This document shows, one piece after another, positions 1 to 10,692 of a stretch of DNA of 64,000 nucleotides (positions are counted from its first letter, which is position 1; every line of letters starts with the position of its first letter). The DNA is from Furcasterigmium furcatum. Its lineage: Eukaryota > Ascomycota > Sordariomycetes > Glomerellales > Plectosphaerellaceae. The stretch spans positions 2,422,934-2,486,933 of the forward strand of contig BCIA01000001.1 in the NCBI GenBank assembly GCA_001599815.1. Reading direction: 5' to 3'. Below the pieces are notes generated by a model, which saw only the letters and a program-made list of their open reading frames with translations, was not told the DNA's origin and ran no database searches. A program made the translations under genes and the position numbers.

Positions 1-2
1 TG

Positions 3-146
3 GTCAACTGGAGACGCGATGCTCCAGCGCCTGAGGAGGAGGAGGACGCCACCGCCGATGGCAACTTCTTCGTTATCAACTGGAGAAAGAGGGAGGCTTG
101 GCCTGTGACTCGAGATGCCGACGGCTCTTACAAGAATCTGGAGTGA
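3..146 (+). CDS. C-terminal tail of an unidentified gene (truncated at window edge)
   Basis: Only the last 47 codons are visible, in the third frame, ending at the TGA at 144-146. The visible part has an acidic run (EEEED) followed by a stretch rich in tryptophan and charged residues. No domain is recognised and no function is proposed. The frame is open from the first base while the other two forward frames hit stops early, which supports it as the end of a coding exon entering from the left. Confidence 0.45.
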   Translation, partial: VNWRRDAPAPEEEEDATADGNFFVINWRKREAWPVTRDADGSYKNLE

Positions 147-465
147 TTATGCTCGACTTGGGATCTACTCAAGCTCAGGCTATGCTGGTGGGAAGTACAT
201 GCTTCATATAGGGCTCCAGAGTCGCGCAGATAAGTGAGGCAGAAGAACACTTCATCACTTGGTTTTGAGATTGCTTTAAGGCTGGTACACAATGACCAAT
301 GTCTATGCAACGCGGCATCATTGAATGAAAGAATGGTCAAATGTATTGTCACTGCTTGTTGGGTCCGTCCGCAGGCAAGCGCCAGAAGCGAACCCTAAGA
401 GGTCCATGTTGCCTTGATGCCGAACTGAATGTAAGTGAACATGTGGTTCCATAGGTAGTCTCAGC
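147..465. other. Intergenic, convergent gene ends
   Basis: Lies between the end of the partial left-hand gene and the stop codon of the minus-strand metalloprotease. It should hold both 3' untranslated regions. I see no gene here. Confidence 0.5.
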
Positions 466-1675
466 TTAGAGGCACTGAGAGTACCACTGGTTGGACACCA
501 CGCATCTGAAAGGCGCGGCGCAAACAGTCGGTCCAGTGTAGCCCTGCCCACCACATTGTCCCCATTGAGGAACCGTGCCAGAGGGAGGGTTGCTGGTAGG
601 AGTCGTGGGAGGCGAGGGGGTCTGAGTCGGCGTCGGGGGCGTGGTGCCTGAGCGCCAGCCACGGTTGCGGGACAGCTCGTACCACCAGTTGCGGAACATC
701 CATCCGTCGAACTCGGTGATGACGCTGGAAGCGCCGGCTTTCATGATGAAACCGCCGACGCCGCTGGGGGTCCAGTCTGTACCGGTCAGTTACGTACCTA
801 GTGTGGCCATGAGCAACTCGAAGGTGATGACATACCATAGAAGTCGTCAAGGCCGAAGGTGTGGCCGATTTCGTGGAGGTAGATGTGGATGTTTTCCTGG
901 GTGACGGAGTTCATGAAGTACTCCCTGCCCATGCGAGAGCCCCAGTCGCCGCCGGCACCTCCTCCGAAGCCGTCGGTGAGCCACAGGGTCTGGTCGTACC
1001 GACGAGCAGCACCGCCGGGGCAGTTCGCATAGTTGCCGTTCTGGTTGAAGAAGCGGCCGCAGGCAGGGGCGCACTGGGGGATGCCCGCGGAGTCTGTGTT
1101 GGTGTAGACGTCGATTCCGGCGGTTGACCCCTGGAGGAGAGACCTGTCACGGACAGCCCAGCCGGTGACCCTAACGGGAATGTTCTGGTACGGGAAGCCG
1201 TCGTATCCGTAGAGCCAGGAGAACCATTTCTGGTACGACCTGTTGGCAGCGGCAGCAATCTGGGCGCGCTGCGCTTCGGTGACGGGGGCGCTGGACTCCC
1301 AGCGGACACAGATGTTCACGGATCTGTCGAGTAGTCAGCGTGTGATTCGGCCCGCGGCCTGGATACTCTTAGTTACCCGCCAGAGCTGGGAGCCATGAGC
1401 TGGTCCCATCCGTAGTTCCTGAAGCCGAAGAGACCGCTGGAATAAGTCGCGACGCAGTGGTCCCAAACTTGGCGCAGGGGGGAAACCAGGTTGCTGGGCG
1501 GGTTCCAGCCTGACTGGCGCTTGGTCGGCTTGTTGGAGGTGACATCGCGGCTCTCGTGGTCGGCGGAGACAGACTCCCAGACCGAAGCGTCACTGTCACC
1601 AGACGTGGAAAAGTCCAGGCCGTGGGCAACCCCGGAGAGGGCCAGGGCCACCGTTGGGATGACCGAGACACGCAT
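466..1675 (-). CDS. Secreted zinc metalloprotease-like protein with C-terminal CBM1 cellulose-binding domain
   Basis: Model: complement(466..776, 836..1323, 1377..1675), 365 residues, two introns with GT..AG ends and agreeing phases. The protein starts with a signal peptide of about 19 residues ending near GVAHG. A Lys-Arg pair near residue 53 may be a Kex2 pro-site. The middle domain contains HEIGHTFGLDDFYG, a zincin signature (HExxHxxGxxD) in which two His and probably Asp hold zinc. A Pro/Thr-rich linker (residues about 310-330) leads to a C-terminal module with the CBM1 pattern QWGQCGGQGYTG and four Cys, ending in QWYSQCL. CBM1 binds crystalline cellulose, so the enzyme probably acts on plant-wall-associated protein. 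The catalytic role is inferred from the motif, and the substrate is unknown. A TATA-like box lies upstream. Confidence 0.8.
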
Positions 1676-2707
1676 GGCGGAGAAGAGTCAAGTAGGCAGT
1701 TGACGAGGCGCAGGTGACTGTGGATGGCCAGAAGGAGAGGCTTGCACACTCAACAAGGAGATTAGAACATCTTCAACGTGAAATGCTACTTCTTATATAC
1801 CTCATGAGTTGTTCGAAGCCGAGGGGCTCTCCCCCGCCGGAGGGAAACCCCCGTACGAACAATGGAACATTATTGATTAAGTCGAGATTAAAGTGCGACT
1901 TCAACAACTGGAGGGAAATCCACGTCGACAGCTCAGAGTGACAGGCGAGGCCGGGTTCGGAAGGCGACAAGTTCGCGTGGCCATTGCGGCGCAAGACGAT
2001 ATCACGATACTCGGACGAAGGCGCTCCGTGATGGCTTGGAAAGTCTTCGTCTGGCCAGGATCGTGAAGGAGAGAACAAGGGTTCAGAGTCCTTCATATCC
2101 CCCGAAATCCAGATCCGTCGGGGAAGGGCTCCGACGATTCGAGGAAAAGTTCAGACGACAAGCTCTCAGACAAGGTGTAGAGTAGCATCGATGGGGAGAT
2201 GCTAAGCGATTGCGGTTGCGCCATTGGGCCGCAAGTGAGATGCCCGGGGTAATGCATGTGGGTGGCGGAGGAAGTGCTGCTGCTGGTGGTTTCATCAACC
2301 CAAGAAAAGGGGCCGGGCCCAGACTCTGACCATCCGTGGTCCATTTGCGGGGGAGCGTTGCGTGTGTGGCTGTCTCGGGGTATATCCTCGGGATTCGCCC
2401 TGTCAGATGCACGCAGCCCCTTTTGGCGATTATATGTCCCTGACCAAGCAGACGGACGCCAACCTTTATAGATTGCAAGCAAGGGGGTAGAACTCGGCAA
2501 CTGAGATTGACGTGAACTTTGGCTTGCCTAGGACTTTGCTTCAGTGTTGGGAGATGGCAAGTGTTCGATGTCTTCCAAGGGGGTGATCCTACGGCGATTG
2601 AGGTGAACCTGAGATCCATGTCCAATACAGTAAGTAAGTTGGTCAGTGTCTACCACAACGCCGAGTCCAACTCCAGCTTTTCAACCCCACAGACACGCTG
2701 ATTTAAT
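1676..2707. other. Intergenic, promoter of metalloprotease and 3' side of receptor gene
   Basis: Apart from the TATA-like box there is no supported gene. The 180-codon minus-strand reading frame at 2083-2625 has no recognisable domain and low-complexity composition, and was not called. Confidence 0.4.
1791..1800 (-). promoter_or_regulatory. TATA-like box of the CBM1 metalloprotease
   Basis: On the minus strand this reads GTATATAAGA, about 115 bases upstream of the ATG at 1675. That is a usual distance for a fungal TATA box with a short leader. Confidence 0.45.
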
Positions 2708-4043
2708 CTAATCAAATCTCCTGCGGCGGTCGCTCTCTTCGAGCCCGCTCATCTCGTAGCCTATGCTGGCCTCGTCGCCCCGATCCCCAAAGTTGACCGT
2801 GACCTCCTCCGTCTTGATGATCTTGGGCCGCCCCTCCAAGATGCTCTTGTCACTCGCCGCATCGGGCAAGACTGTCGAGCCATGGCCATGCGCCGAGACG
2901 GACACGACGTTGGTGCCGGGTCGGGTCATGCGCGACTTGCGGTTCCTCTCATCCTTCGAGGTGGACCGAAAGTATCCGGCGCCCGAGCGATCGGCCCTGC
3001 CTGTGCTGATCTCGCGGGCGAGGGTTCGGAGGACGGGGATCGAGGCCGCCACGATGGTCGTCGAGATTTCCGTCGATGCCCAGATGATGAGCTCGCCTCC
3101 TTCCACTATCATCCATGCGTTAGTCCGGGTCTCGGGGTCATGTCATGGGAAACAACAGAGTGGACGTACAGGTGAAGTCGCTGCTTGCGAGGATCTGGAG
3201 CTTCGCGCACTTGATGAATGCAGTGACCGCGGCAACCACGCCCATGCTCATGGCGACAGCAATGCCGATCTTCTCCTTCTTCTTGATCTGCAGGTCCTTG
3301 AGAACGATCCAGGGGATGGCAGCCAGGACAAGATCCATGACTCCGGAGTAGGCTACGTGGCTGTCAGCATCGATCGACGGGGACGGGCAAAGTAGAGAAG
3401 ACTCGGACGTACCTGCGCTGCCCATGGACATTCCCAGGTTGATGTGGTAGTCCCAGCATTGCCCTACCGGCATGAACGGGTTCCAGACCTTCTCCAGAGG
3501 AGTGCACTGCACGAACTGCACAATGATGGCCGCGGCCTGGAAGATGTTCATCGAGATGGCGATGGCCCAGAGGGCGATGATGAGCTTGGGGCCCGAGATC
3601 CTCGTCAGGGTGAGGATGAAAGAGGTCTTGCTGAGCACAGGCGCAACCATGACCATGGTTCCGACCACGAGGCCACCGAGGCCGACCTGGTAGGAGTTCT
3701 TGGGGTCGATGTTGGCACCCGGCCTGCCGAATCCATGGGCGATATTGATGCTCAGTTGGATGGCGCCCACGAGGAAGCAGACCTGTCATGGAAGTCAGCA
3801 CCAGGCTCGGATCCCACGCCTACTACCTCAGGTTTGAATGCTTTTCCTTACCCATGATGCAATCAGAACATGATCATCCCACCAAAGTCCCCGATGCCTC
3901 CGGAACTTGCAGTACACGCGCAGGCTGAGGAAGATGGTGGCGAGCGCAACCAGACACCAGACCGCGATGTTCACGGTAGGGCCGTTGTTAGGGGCGTCCG
4001 GGTCGAAGACCCAGACGGGATCCTGGGAGCCGTCGTTTGACAT
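2708..4043 (-). CDS. Pth11-like seven-transmembrane receptor (fungal rhodopsin/SAT4-type domain)
   Basis: Model: complement(2708..3105, 3170..3352, 3413..3782, 3852..4043), 380 residues, three introns whose phases all agree. The extracellular N-terminus is short, and the first helix is around residues 23-43. Features of the family are visible: a WWDD pair after helix 1, Cys-containing extracellular loops (VQCTPLEKVWNP, VGQCWDYH), the segment AAYSGVMDLVLAAIPW opening a late helix, and the conserved stretch near SDFTLEGGELIIWASTE before the final helix. The C-terminal tail of about 90 residues is hydrophilic and cytoplasmic. Proteins of this family sense surface or host cues in filamentous fungi (Pth11 in Magnaporthe). 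They lack the fungus-specific CFEM domain in many members, as here. Ligand and G-protein coupling cannot be inferred. Confidence 0.85.
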
Positions 4044-6110
4044 GTTTCCTCAAGCTTTTGGCGAAGGGAGATCGACGAACTGCTGCTGCCGATCTTGTCG
4101 TGGAAAGGAAAGCGGCGAGTTCGGGGGGGCCCAGAGGGACGGGCTTTAACTCGCAACGAGAGCACGGGCAACAGCAAGATCAAGGATTTTGGAAGACAGA
4201 CAACGTCCGTGTGGCCCTCGAGTCCGGGGTCCAACGGTTTTCAAAAAAAGGGGCGGGAGCTTTTGTCATTCTGGGTGGAGGCGAGGGGAACTGATAACCA
4301 TGAGACCCAACGACAAGCCTTCTACACATCTAGCCTGGCCGCTGGGCATGGATGACACTGCTGACATTGTGAGCATTAAGGCCTCCGAAACAAGGGTGGC
4401 CTTGCACTAGTTCTGGGAGAAAAGATGCAGACATGGAAAGCTGGTGCAGTGTTAGTTCTAGAAGAGTGGAAAGGGTGACGCTTCGGGACGGTTCACCGGC
4501 CGCTAGGCGACGGCCGCCAGGGGTTCGAGATTCGGGTTCGGATGCCCCCTACTTAATTGGTAGGTGCGAAGCCTGCCGAAGCCTGCCGATGCCTGCCAGC
4601 GGACTGCCAGAGACCCCTCGCCGCGATTTCCGAGCGGCGTAGCATCGCTTGGCCACGCCGCAACCGTTGCTTGGCCTGGGCGGTGGACCGGCTAACACGG
4701 GAGGCCCGGCACCGCGGCGGCGCACGAACCTGGCCATATATCTTCCGGTACGAGCGGGCTAATCAAAGTACCTGAATGCATTGCCTATAACAACAAATAC
4801 TTGTAATAATATTGTCTCGTTGCACTCGTCTCTCTCTCCACTGCCGGGAAAGAACGCCACATGCGTAGTTCCCCGGGTGTCTGTGCAATGCCACGGACTT
4901 TTGGTGTACTACGCTCATTTTCTCTCCTCCAGGTCAGGAGAAGTACCTCCACGTGGCTGGCGGAACCGCGCCCCGTACATAGTGTTAACCGTTTAAAGAG
5001 ACAGGAGGGGCAGACAAAAAAGAAAAGACGAGATACTGGACATAAAACAGCTCAGGTGGGTTCAGGGATGAAGGCGTCAGGGCTGGTCGACACCACGTGC
5101 CGAGATGCCTGTCTGTGTTGGTGGCGTAGCGTCGGCGAGTCTCAAGAGTCCGAAGCGTCGGCTCCGCAACAGCATTACTCGTGTAGGGGAGTCCCCTGTG
5201 GTCTGCCTTACTCTTACCTTGCCCAGTAATCACTTGCACACAAGGAGAAGGGACTCTCTCCTCGGCTGCCGTTTTCGGGAATAATCCCGAAAGCCGGAGT
5301 CCAGTTGTCCAGGTGCCCGGAGCAGGGGGGCTCGGATCCATCAATATCTCATGAGGCCCCCTTGGCCCCTCAGCTGCACTCGGACTATTGAAATCGGCGG
5401 TATGCAGACCTCTGCTTCCGGTCCTGTGCAGCGGATGCAAGGTACGGTTCAGTTGGTAATTCCGAGTCTGCGGGCAGGAAATGATCCGTGCCAGCCAGAC
5501 ACGTGGGAATGGCCGTCCAGGTTCTCGTTCCTTGCATTGATCCCGTCCAGAGGGACAGACAGACAACCAGGAGGATCAAGCAAGACCCAAGGCCATGGGC
5601 AACAATCGACCCCAACCAAACCACGCCGGCGGTCAGTGGATCAGTGGAGGCAAATCCCTCGTGGCTTTCTGCTGATCGCAGGTTCGCCCAAGAGCGGCTT
5701 TTCCACTCCGTGTATGATGCACAAGTAGTATCCTCGAAGACCTTTCTCTCGCTCCCGGGCCGTTCGCATGCTGGCCACCTCGCATTTGCCAGTCTCGTGG
5801 AGCAAGCCCGTTCTGGCATGACTGCTCCAGAGCATTATTATTATCGATTGGAACTTGAGTACAAGCCAACTCCGTTCACCAGAGACTGTGGATACAGCAT
5901 GGATCACAGCCGCGTTGTCTGCAGGGATCAAGGCACGCCTCTGGGCTGTTCTCATCTCGCCCCTCCCCACCAAGGAGTGAAGAGCCAAAGTACTTAATTA
6001 CCATCGTCTGCAGGCCTCTGACAACCTTCCTGGAGTGTCCGAGCCAAGTTCCGGCAAGCCAACAACCGTCCATCGCAACTGGATCCGACCAGCCTGGTTC
6101 TTCTCACACA
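4044..6110. other. Gene-free region between receptor and flavin oxidase (divergent promoters)
   Basis: About 2 kb with no reading frame that looks coding. It should contain the promoters of both flanking genes. A short tandem repeat of the 10-mer GAAGCCTGCC (about three copies, the last degenerate) lies at about 4567-4598. Nothing else recognisable. Confidence 0.4.
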
Positions 6111-7803
6111 ATGGCCTCCTCCAGCATCTACGCTTTGACATCTCTCGTCGCCCTCCTGGCCACAGAGGTGTCCGGTGCCAGCACCAAGCATGCCTCCACG
6201 GCGGAGAACGTTGCGGTCTGCGTAAGATCACACCAGACCGGATGAAGCCCTCCGGACCAGCCCATTTGCTGACACTCCTCTCCAGTGCCAAAAGCTGCAT
6301 GATGCCTACCCTGACCAGGTCGTTCTGTCTGGCAACTCCTCGTACGAGTCTTGGAACGGGCGGTGGGCGGACACTGCCGAGCTGAGCCCCTCGTGCATCT
6401 TCCGGCCTCAGTCTGCCGACGACGTGTCCTTCGCCGTCAAGACTTTCGCCGCGGGCGCCGGTGGCTGCAATGACTTCTGCCCCTTCTCGATCAAGGGCGG
6501 TGGCCATACCCCCTGGGCTGGCGCCAACAATGTCGATGACGGCATTGCCATCGACCTCGGCACCATGAACCAGATCGTCCTCTCGGAGGACCGGTCCTAC
6601 GCCAGGCTCGGTGGCGGTGCCATCTGGCACGATGTCTACTCTCAGACGGACGGCCAGGGAGTCGCCTTCCCTGGCGGTCGTTGCCCGGGCACCGGTGTCG
6701 GTGGCGTTACGCTGGGTGGTGGTTACTCGTAAGTCCCTTCCGGGTTTCATGAGAGAGGAACGGAGTGCTGACCCTTGTCCAGCTGGTTCACCGGCTCCGT
6801 CGGCTTCTCGGCCGACAGCGTCCGCAACTATGAGGTCGTCCTGGCCTCCGGCGAGATCGTCAACGCCAACGCCACCAGCAACACTGACCTGTTCAAGGCG
6901 CTCAAGGGCGGCAACAACAACTTTGGTGTCGTCACTCGCTTCGACGTCAACGCCATCCCCCACAGCCAGCAGGTCTATGGCGGCCTCGTCATCGTCCCGA
7001 CCAGTGTCTCTGATGACGTTATCACTCACCTTCACAACTTCACCGACGACTCGACAGGCGTCCACACCAACGTTGGCCTGCAGATCGAGTACTTCCTGGA
7101 CTCCCCCGAGGGTGACGGCCAGATCCTTCTCTGGCTGATCGACACGGATGCCACTGGCGATCACGGTCCCCTGCAGCCCTTCTTCGAGATGGAGCCCAAG
7201 CTCCTCAACCAGGTCTATTCCACTTCCATCGCCGACTACCCCACGTCGATCCCCGCCGTCTCCCGCGTCCTCATGGCCGATGCCACCTTCGTCAACGACC
7301 TCGAGACCATCAAGGGAATCTACAACCTCACCAGGGAGATCCACAGGACTCTCGCCCACGTCCCTGACCTGATCTGGGACTTCCAGTTCGAGCCCCTCCC
7401 CCGCCACGTCATCGACGCCAGCAACGCCAGGGGCGGCAACTCCCTTGGTCTCGAGGACATCGAGGAGGATCTCATGAGTACGTTGGCCCTAGAAACGCTT
7501 TGTTGAGGCCACATCGCTAACCCCGCCATAGTCGTCTTCATCATGCCCCTCTGGCAGGACGCCGCGTACGACAAGGACGTCCACGAGGCATCCGAGGCCT
7601 GGTACAAGGCCGTCCATGAGTACACCCAGAAGCGCGGCAAGGGCCACCGGTTCGAGTTCGCCAACTACGCCGCGTGGTTCCAGGACCCCATGGCCAGCTA
7701 CGGCCCCGAGAGCCTCAAGTTCCTGCAGACCGTCAGCCGCAAGTACGATCCCGGCCGCCTCTTCCAGAAGGCCGTCAAGGGTGGCTACAAGGTCGGCCTG
7801 TAG
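6111..7803 (+). CDS. Secreted FAD-linked oxidoreductase, berberine bridge enzyme-like
   Basis: Model: join(6111..6221, 6286..6728, 6783..7477, 7532..7803), 506 residues, the usual length for the family. A signal peptide covers about residues 1-22. The FAD_binding_4 (PCMH-type) domain runs from about 60 to 240. GGGHTPW places His111 where these enzymes bind FAD covalently, and RCPGTGVGGVTLGGGYS places Cys170 at the second, cysteinyl attachment site. Both anchors are present, so a bicovalent flavin is likely. The C-terminal BBE region shows ANYAAWFQDP and the closing YDPGRLF. Such enzymes oxidise sugars, oligosaccharides or secondary-metabolite alcohols with release of hydrogen peroxide. There is no neighbouring biosynthetic cluster, so an extracellular carbohydrate oxidase is as likely as a tailoring enzyme. 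Confidence 0.9.
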
Positions 7804-8414
7804 ATATATGAGATGGCTTCGTTTTAGATCCCCTACTTGTACATTGTAGTATTGTAAGTAATTCGTTCGGCGTTCTTTCGGCGACAGAAAGCGGCGCCCT
7901 ATTCTTGCACATAGTTGATAGATTCGCACATATGAGAGCGAGGCCTGGAGAGCCATGGAATGGAAATTCGATCTCTTCCTCACCACTATGCTGGGTTTGC
8001 AGACGCGTGAAGTTGTTGCGGAGGGGAAACGGGCGGCCGTTTCCCACCAGTCCAGTTGTCTCAAGCCAAAGTCCAACCCTTGACCGGTGCCAGGTGGCAC
8101 GCTGAGTGAGACACGCACAGCGGAACTGCTCCTTCCAGCGTTGACGAATCCGTCCAAAAATGACCCATAAATCCTCGACACCCCCGCACTCTGGTGTTGC
8201 ACTATTCACAGCTTCCCATTGGTTCTCAGTGATGCAAAGGGCCCGAGCTCCTGCGTTATGTGCCGCTGAGGGGAGCAATTGGAGACGCTCGGGGTCCGTT
8301 TGAAACGTGGTACTAAGCATTCCATTAACAGGTGGCTTTCTTTCTCTCCCTCCAGCTCGAACTCTCCTCCTTCAACATCCCATATCCAGCAAGCCACAAT
8401 CGAATACAGCAGCC
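7804..8414. other. Intergenic, 3' UTR of flavin oxidase and promoter of cyclophilin B
   Basis: No gene seen. Pyrimidine-rich sequence (CTTTCTTTCTCTCCCTCC, about 8335) lies just before the cyclophilin ATG, as is common near fungal transcription starts. Confidence 0.4.
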
Positions 8415-9510
8415 ATGTTCAACCTTCGCAGGCTCGTCCTTTCGGCCACTCTGCTCTTCGCAGTCGGCCTGGTCTTCTTCTCCCAGACCGCCGAGGCCAC
8501 CAAGGGCCCCAAGATCACCCACAAGGTCTACTTCGACATCCAGCAAGGCGATGAGGCCCTCGGCCGCGTCGTCCTCGGCCTCTACGGCAAGACCGTCCCC
8601 AAGACCGCCGAGAACTTCCGCGCTCTCGCCACCGGCGAGAAGGGCTTCGGCTACGAGGGCTCCACCTTCCACCGCGTCATCAAGAACTTCATGATCCAGG
8701 GCGGCGACTTCACCAAGGGCGACGGCACCGGTGGCAAGTCCAGTAAGTCAATGCGCTCTCAATTCGACCCAAAGTCCGCATTCTGACCTGATTGTCTTCC
8801 AGTCTACGGCGAGAAGTTCCCCGATGAGAACTTCAAGCTCAAGCACTCCAAGAAGGGCCTCCTGTCCATGGCCAACGCCGGCCCCGACACCAACGGCTCC
8901 CAGTTCTTCATCACCACCGTCCTCACCTCGTAAGAATCAAACCCCGAGCATACTGCCGCTCAAGAATGTCAAATCGCTGATAACCCCCCGTCCAGTTGGC
9001 TCGATGGCCGCCACGTCGTCTTCGGCGAGGTCCTTGAGGGCTACGAGATCATCGAGAAGATCGAGAACTCCAAGACCCAGCCTGGCGACAAGCCCGTCCA
9101 GACTGTCAAGATCGCCAAGTCCGGCGAGCTGGAGGTTCCCCCCGAAGGTATCCATGTGGAACTCTAAGCAACCTCTATCACTTGCAAACTCGACGTCTCT
9201 CCTGTCAAAAATCCAATCTGTTAGACGTCCCTGCACCGCCTCCCTGTCGTTTTCCCACCATCGCGGGACGTATGCTAACACGACGTCTGTTGCAGAGGAG
9301 ATTCTGGGAGGCGCCGCGTGGGCGAGCGGCCAGAACACGGAGGACGCGCCTCTTACAGTGAGCGCCGGAAGCGACGTGAGCGAGGGCTGGTCCCTCATCT
9401 CGAAGGGCCTGTTCTTCCTCGTCATCGTCGCTGCTGTCGCCGGTGTCCTTCGCTTCAAGCACAAGCGCGAGCAGGAGGAGATTCTGCGTGAGAAGGCATG
9501 GAACGCGTAA
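8415..9510 (+). CDS. cypB: Cyclophilin B, ER peptidyl-prolyl cis-trans isomerase with C-terminal membrane anchor
   Basis: Model: join(8415..8742, 8803..8929, 8996..9147, 9296..9510), 273 residues. A hydrophobic signal sequence (about 5-25) leads into a complete cyclophilin domain (about 36-195). FHRVIKNFMIQGGDF gives the catalytic Arg87, and GSQFFITT and SWLDGRHVVFGEV give Trp153 of the cyclosporin site. Exon 4 adds a lumenal linker and one membrane helix (near LFFLVIVAAVAGVLRF) with a basic tail. The 148-base third intron is unusual: if it is not removed, translation reads six more codons to a TAA at 9165-9167, giving a 208-residue protein ending HVEL, similar to an HDEL retention signal. 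Both forms would remain in the secretory pathway. Function: folding of proline-containing secretory proteins. Confidence 0.93.
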
Positions 9511-9831
9511 AGGGGTACATAGGAGAGGTGGAATACACAAAAGCTTTTTCTCCCTTTATCAGAAATACCAAGAGTGACATGGAGCTGCTAGTGGCCCGAC
9601 CGATTCATTAATTCAACTGGTCGCTGCAGTTTATTTTGCATGTGGTTTTGCGTTGCCGAATAAGTATACAATCTTGGTTCGAGTCGGCTCTCAATAGTGG
9701 ACGTTTTGCCTCCTCCACGGTGTGGGTCACAAACCTCACCCCCAAAAAAATTCAAGACGAGAGCCGCGACTTCAGACTTTCGACAGCAGCCTCTCAACAT
9801 AATATCTCCACGACCAACAGTCCCGATCACA

Positions 9832-10355
9832 ATGAAGATCCTCAGCTTAAATTTCCTCACTTGCGCCGTCAAGGCGTGCAAGTCTTCCACGGCCTCGTAC
9901 CCCCTCCACCCGAAGGATGCAGAGCTCGTCCAAGACGATATCGAGATCAACGAGCAGATGCTGCTCAATGTGCTGCCTCGCCTCGACTGGGCCGCCCTGA
10001 GGACGAACGCGACCGAGGTGAGTCTCATACATGTGACCTGTTGCATCTCATTCAACTGCCGCCACACCCTATTTTCCAACTCACCATGCCCCTACTTCGT
10101 TCCACGCCGTCGCACTCCGCCTACATTCAACCATCATGTGCTGATCACTGCGCATAGCTCGGTTTCCCCGAACTGCCCGCCGAAGCACCCACGGCTGAGC
10201 AGCTGCAGTCGGACGAGAAGACCCTGAAGGACCTGCATCACCTCCTGCTTGAGACGCAGATCATGGAGGGCAAGCTGGTCTGCGGGAACTGCGGGCACGA
10301 GTACGCCATTCGCGAGGGCATCGCCAACTTCCTGCTCCCCGCCCACTTGGTATGA
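9832..10355 (+). CDS. trm112: Trm112, zinc-finger activator of RNA and protein methyltransferases
   Basis: Model: join(9832..10017, 10158..10355), 127 residues, one intron of 140 bases starting GTGAGT. The start MKILSLNFLTCAVKAC and the end CGNCGHEYAIREGIANFLLP match the family closely. The four zinc-site cysteines are present, two near the N-terminus and two in CGNC. Trm112 is a small obligate partner that stabilises several S-adenosylmethionine methyltransferases: Trm9 and Trm11 on tRNA, Bud23 on 18S rRNA and Mtq2 on release factor eRF1. Acts in cytoplasm and nucleus. The gene converges on the Big1-family gene, with 337 bases between stop codons. Confidence 0.95.
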
Positions 10356-10692
10356 GCAGCGCGATCTGGAGAGGGATTTATGAGGAGTTTCAATGAGGCA
10401 TCTCCGGCAGGGGAGCAGATGGCGTTTACGGCGTTCACGACATGGCAAAGGGTGAAAAGTTCGATAGAAGTCATCCCATGATGAGGTAACTGAACTGGGG
10501 AGAATGGCATGCGATCACGCAGTCGGTCACGGTCATGGATATGCGGCGGTTCAAGTGCAATGAGTTCTCTTCTTTCTGCTGATTGATGCTCGAAAACCAC
10601 CCGTAACTCCCGGTGTTGTCATACAGTATACACTGCGCGCACATGGAAAATGCAGCGCAACCCGCAGTCCCTCTCAACCGTGATCCCATGCA
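10356..10692. other. Intergenic, convergent 3' ends of trm112 and big1
   Basis: Contains only untranslated sequence of the two convergent genes. No coding signal seen. Confidence 0.4.

Noticed and set aside
2083..2625. 180-codon minus-strand frame between metalloprotease and receptor
   Set aside because: No homology-like pattern, lies in the promoter region of the metalloprotease, and a competing frame overlaps it.
5998..7407. 469-codon open frame on the minus strand opposite the flavin oxidase
   Set aside because: It overlaps the real exons antisense, is Gly/Val/Glu/Asp-rich as expected from GC-biased third positions, and has no domain.
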